Part shown: positions 61,638-64,000 of the stretch, in pieces | Position numbering within the stretch: the first letter of the stretch is position 1 | How the letters are laid out: every line of letters starts with the position of its first letter | Assembly: GCA_022316685.1 (NCBI GenBank) | Contig: JAKJHU010000023.1 | Span: 4,296,692-4,360,691, forward strand | Reading direction: 5' to 3' | DNA: 64,000 nt | Source: Progne subis subis | Lineage: Eukaryota; Chordata; Aves; Passeriformes; Hirundinidae | Program-made: the position numbers and the translations under genes | The notes under the pieces: model-generated | What the model was told of the DNA's origin: nothing | The model's input: only the letters and a program-made list of their open reading frames with translations | Databases searched by the model: none

Positions 61638-63697
61638 CATAAAATTTTAAAGGTAAAAGTTACTAAATTTATGTTTTTTATAATTTATCATACAAATCTT
61701 CATCTTGCATTCACTTTGAGTAGTATTATATATTAAAACACCTCCAATAAATTAGTTACATTTCTTGGTGAATAAAAGAATTGGGTCTTATTCATTATGC
61801 ACAGAGGTTTCAGAATGACTGTACATTATTCATCCTCAAAGTACTTTCAGATACTTAATGTACAGTTTGTTTCTACCTCTCCTATCTGGTCATTTATTTG
61901 ACAAACAATAATGTGTTTTAATCTGAACTGAAATTCTACAAGAAGTGAAACACTGTGTGAAGGTTACCTTCAGAAAGATAGAACTTCATGCCCTGCTTTG
62001 GAGAAGAATGAAGCAAATAATATAAAGATGAGACATTTCTTGACATTAAACAATGCCAGGGAATAGCCTTGGCTGCATTTAGCTTTGTACCATAAATGAA
62101 ACAGCCATGGACCAGGAATCCCATTATGGTGAGCACCAAAGCAGGCACACATTCCAGGGTTCTCCTGGACCGAGTCAGAGCAGCTCTTACTTAAGACTGG
62201 ATAATCCTGTTTGGACAACTTCAGGTTTAAACATTGTATATAAAATCTGGAGACGTTTAAAGAGGCTTCATGCCTCTAGGGATTTTAGAATGAGACATTA
62301 CATCAAGCAGTAATTATGTAGTAATTAATTTTCTGCAATTAATACAATCAGGCAAATAAATAAATATATTTATGTTTCTGTTGCCATGTGAACGTGCATT
62401 TTTTCCTTTGTTTTTTTAGGATTATTTTCCCCTTTTCCTATTTTTTTGTTTTTTTCTCATGCCTTCTCTCCTTCAAAATGCCTTTACACTTAACAGAAAA
62501 TCTAAATTTAATAATAGAAATTATCTGACAGGAATTCAGATTCCAATTCAGGAACTCCTGCTTCAGTTTTGAATTGTAGCAGAATTAAAGACTCCCTAGA
62601 TCCTGCTTCCTGTCACTTTTATGCTTTTCTTTTTTCTCCCCAGAACAGAGCTCTTTGGATTAAGGCATTTAGAGAAAGCTTAGATGTCTTTCTCGCACAT
62701 AAATTTATACATAAACTTTCCTTCAGTTTTAAATGAGCACATAACACACACACACTGCATTGCAGAAAGGAATTGGAGGTGTAGGCGTTATTTTTCCATT
62801 AGAAAGATTTTCAGTCACTGTCCAAGACAATAAAAAGCAAATTTGCATTCCACAAAACCTATAAAAGGCTGATCAGGTTATTGCTAAAGAAAATATCTTC
62901 CTGATTTTCTGTGGACATTTTCAGGGAACGATAATGAAACAAATATGACAAAAGCACTAGGTGATAAATTCACTTCTTTAATTATGGAAGAAATTCTAAG
63001 ATAAATATTAAAATTATTCACTCCTAATATATTCTTCCTAAATATATCAACTCAATATAATCTTCTTCCAGGACTCTGATTCACGTAGAGTTGGGAATCA
63101 AAATCTAAGAGCTGAAGATGTTTTTGCTTTGACCTGAGCATGCTTCTGTTATGTTGCTTTTCAGAGCGATATCCCTGAAGAATACTCGCAGAATACCCCA
63201 ACCTCTACCTTTTCACCTGCTGTATTAAATAAAGCTGAAGATCATGCCTAGGAGCAGGAGTGGGGGGACTCCAGTGTTGGCCAGGCAGACCCTGCACTTG
63301 TGAGCATCAGCAGCATCAGCCATGCACAGTCCAGAGGATCCAAGGGACACCTCAGGGACAGGGGTGGAGACTGTCCGTGCTGTGGCATGGCAAGGGCGGG
63401 AGCTGATGTGAGGTCCTGGACTGGGGGTGAGTGGGTGAATCCCCAGGAGAAGACCCACGGGGCAGCTGTCTGGGACCAGCCTAGCTAGAGCTTCCAGGTC
63501 CCAAAATTTTGCTGCTCTTCAGGTGATAGAAAGCTAAACACAGTTCAGTATTTTATGAAAAGGGCATTTTGAGAGTCATAGTGATGTGTTTGTCCTTTTT
63601 TTTTCCTTTTAAAGCCAATGGAGGTGAGCAGAAAAAGGAACTATGTTAAGATGAATGCATGCATTATCTCTCTTTTCATAGCGCTGAAAATGTTTTC
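61638..63697. other. AT-rich unique DNA with a GC-rich patch
   Basis: 63240-63490 is GC-rich with short open frames on both strands and no recognisable family; it may be linked to the LTR that follows. The rest is featureless. Confidence 0.45.
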
Positions 63698-64000
63698 TGT
63701 AGCTAGTTCTGCCCCCGCACCAGGCGGGCGCTGACCTCCGGCTAGCTCTGGTCAGCACAGCTACAAGAAGTTCCCAGTTCAGATGGGCACGCAGGTTATC
63801 TTTACCTGCTGTCTCGGCTGCTCAGCAGCAGCTGGACCAAATAGTGTCGGGACAGCAGCAACAGTAGAGGAAAAGGATGGCTCTCAGCAGGTTAAAAGAT
63901 GTTTATTCAGGCCCAGCTGCAGGAAGTCCGCAGCTGGTCCAAACCTCAGGCCAGAGAGACCAGCGAGCGAGAGAGGAGAGCAGAACAGAGAGAGTTTGAA
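63698..64000 (-). mobile_element. Partial ERV LTR, continues beyond the window
   Basis: Read on the minus strand from the window edge, the sequence has a CT-rich start, a poly(A) signal at 63902-63907, then a GC-rich part ending GGCAGAACTAGCTACA at 63698, giving an ACA end. This fits R-U5 of an LTR whose U3 lies past 64000. An alternative is that the LTR ends at the CCCGACA near 63845 and the remaining ~145 bp are leader with a possible primer site TGGTCC. GACAGCAG/GTAAAG (about 63801-63814 on the plus strand) is a good minus-strand splice donor. CpG content is high, so it is probably one of the younger insertions here. Confidence 0.62.
63902..63907 (-). terminator. AATAAA of the right-edge LTR
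   Basis: TTTATT on the plus strand; on the minus strand CCTGAATAAACATC, in a context typical of an LTR R region. Confidence 0.55.

Noticed and set aside
1..64000. CRISPR arrays, operons, prokaryotic origins, rRNA genes
   Set aside because: Nothing of the kind is present. The sequence is vertebrate nuclear DNA, and its tandem repeats lack the spacer pattern of CRISPR.

Overview
This is bird nuclear DNA, most likely from an oscine songbird. The evidence is the repeat content: several CR1 LINE remnants with the avian 3' tail of short ATTCTRTG-type repeats, one SINE built from a tRNA-Ile head and a CR1-type tail (the arrangement of the zebra finch TguSINE1 family), and several LTRs of families I know from passerine genomes. 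The background is AT-rich and very poor in CpG. I find no complete protein-coding gene. The longest open frames lie in microsatellites or in GC-rich repeats. The window is therefore a gene desert or part of a very long intron.

Layout. 1-9 kb: unique AT-rich DNA, a 360 bp polypyrimidine tract (4.8-5.2 kb) and one possible small exon on the minus strand (5.56-5.63 kb). 9-14.3 kb: a tRNA-Ile/CR1 SINE (9.03 kb), a nearly complete solo LTR (10.73-11.82 kb) and a 1.16 kb CR1 with the end of its reverse transcriptase (13.09-14.25 kb). 15-25 kb: a 44 nt T tract, a TTTGG array, a solo LTR with TATA box and poly(A) signal (17.74-18.44 kb), a CR1 tail, a second, more decayed copy of the 10.7 kb LTR family (20.5-21.3 kb), two CR1 pieces pointing away from each other (23.9-24.7 kb) and an LTR-like promoter segment (24.76-24.95 kb). 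25-34 kb: unique AT-rich DNA. 34.1-35.6 kb: the most unusual locus. About 3.5 tandem units of 170-206 bp each begin with degenerate telomere-like CCCTAA motifs, and the array sits between two arms of about 215 bp in inverted orientation. A CCAAT/GC-box/TATA cluster lies just to the left. 38.2-38.8 kb: a CR1 in which the end of the endonuclease region is joined to the extreme 3' end of ORF2, with the whole reverse transcriptase missing. 41.4-42.1 kb: a GC-rich solo LTR with a near-perfect 5 bp target duplication. 42-61 kb: unique AT-rich DNA with a 43 nt A tract and minor simple repeats. 61.2-61.6 kb: a CR1 fragment whose catalytic FADD reads FADV. 63.7-64.0 kb: an LTR that runs off the right edge.

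No genes act together here. What can be read is insertion history: autonomous CR1, a CR1-dependent SINE, and ERV LTRs reduced to solo copies. Family names come from memory of avian repeats, and boundaries are by eye unless a TG/CA end or a target duplication is stated. A repeat-library search and a whole-genome alignment would settle most calls.
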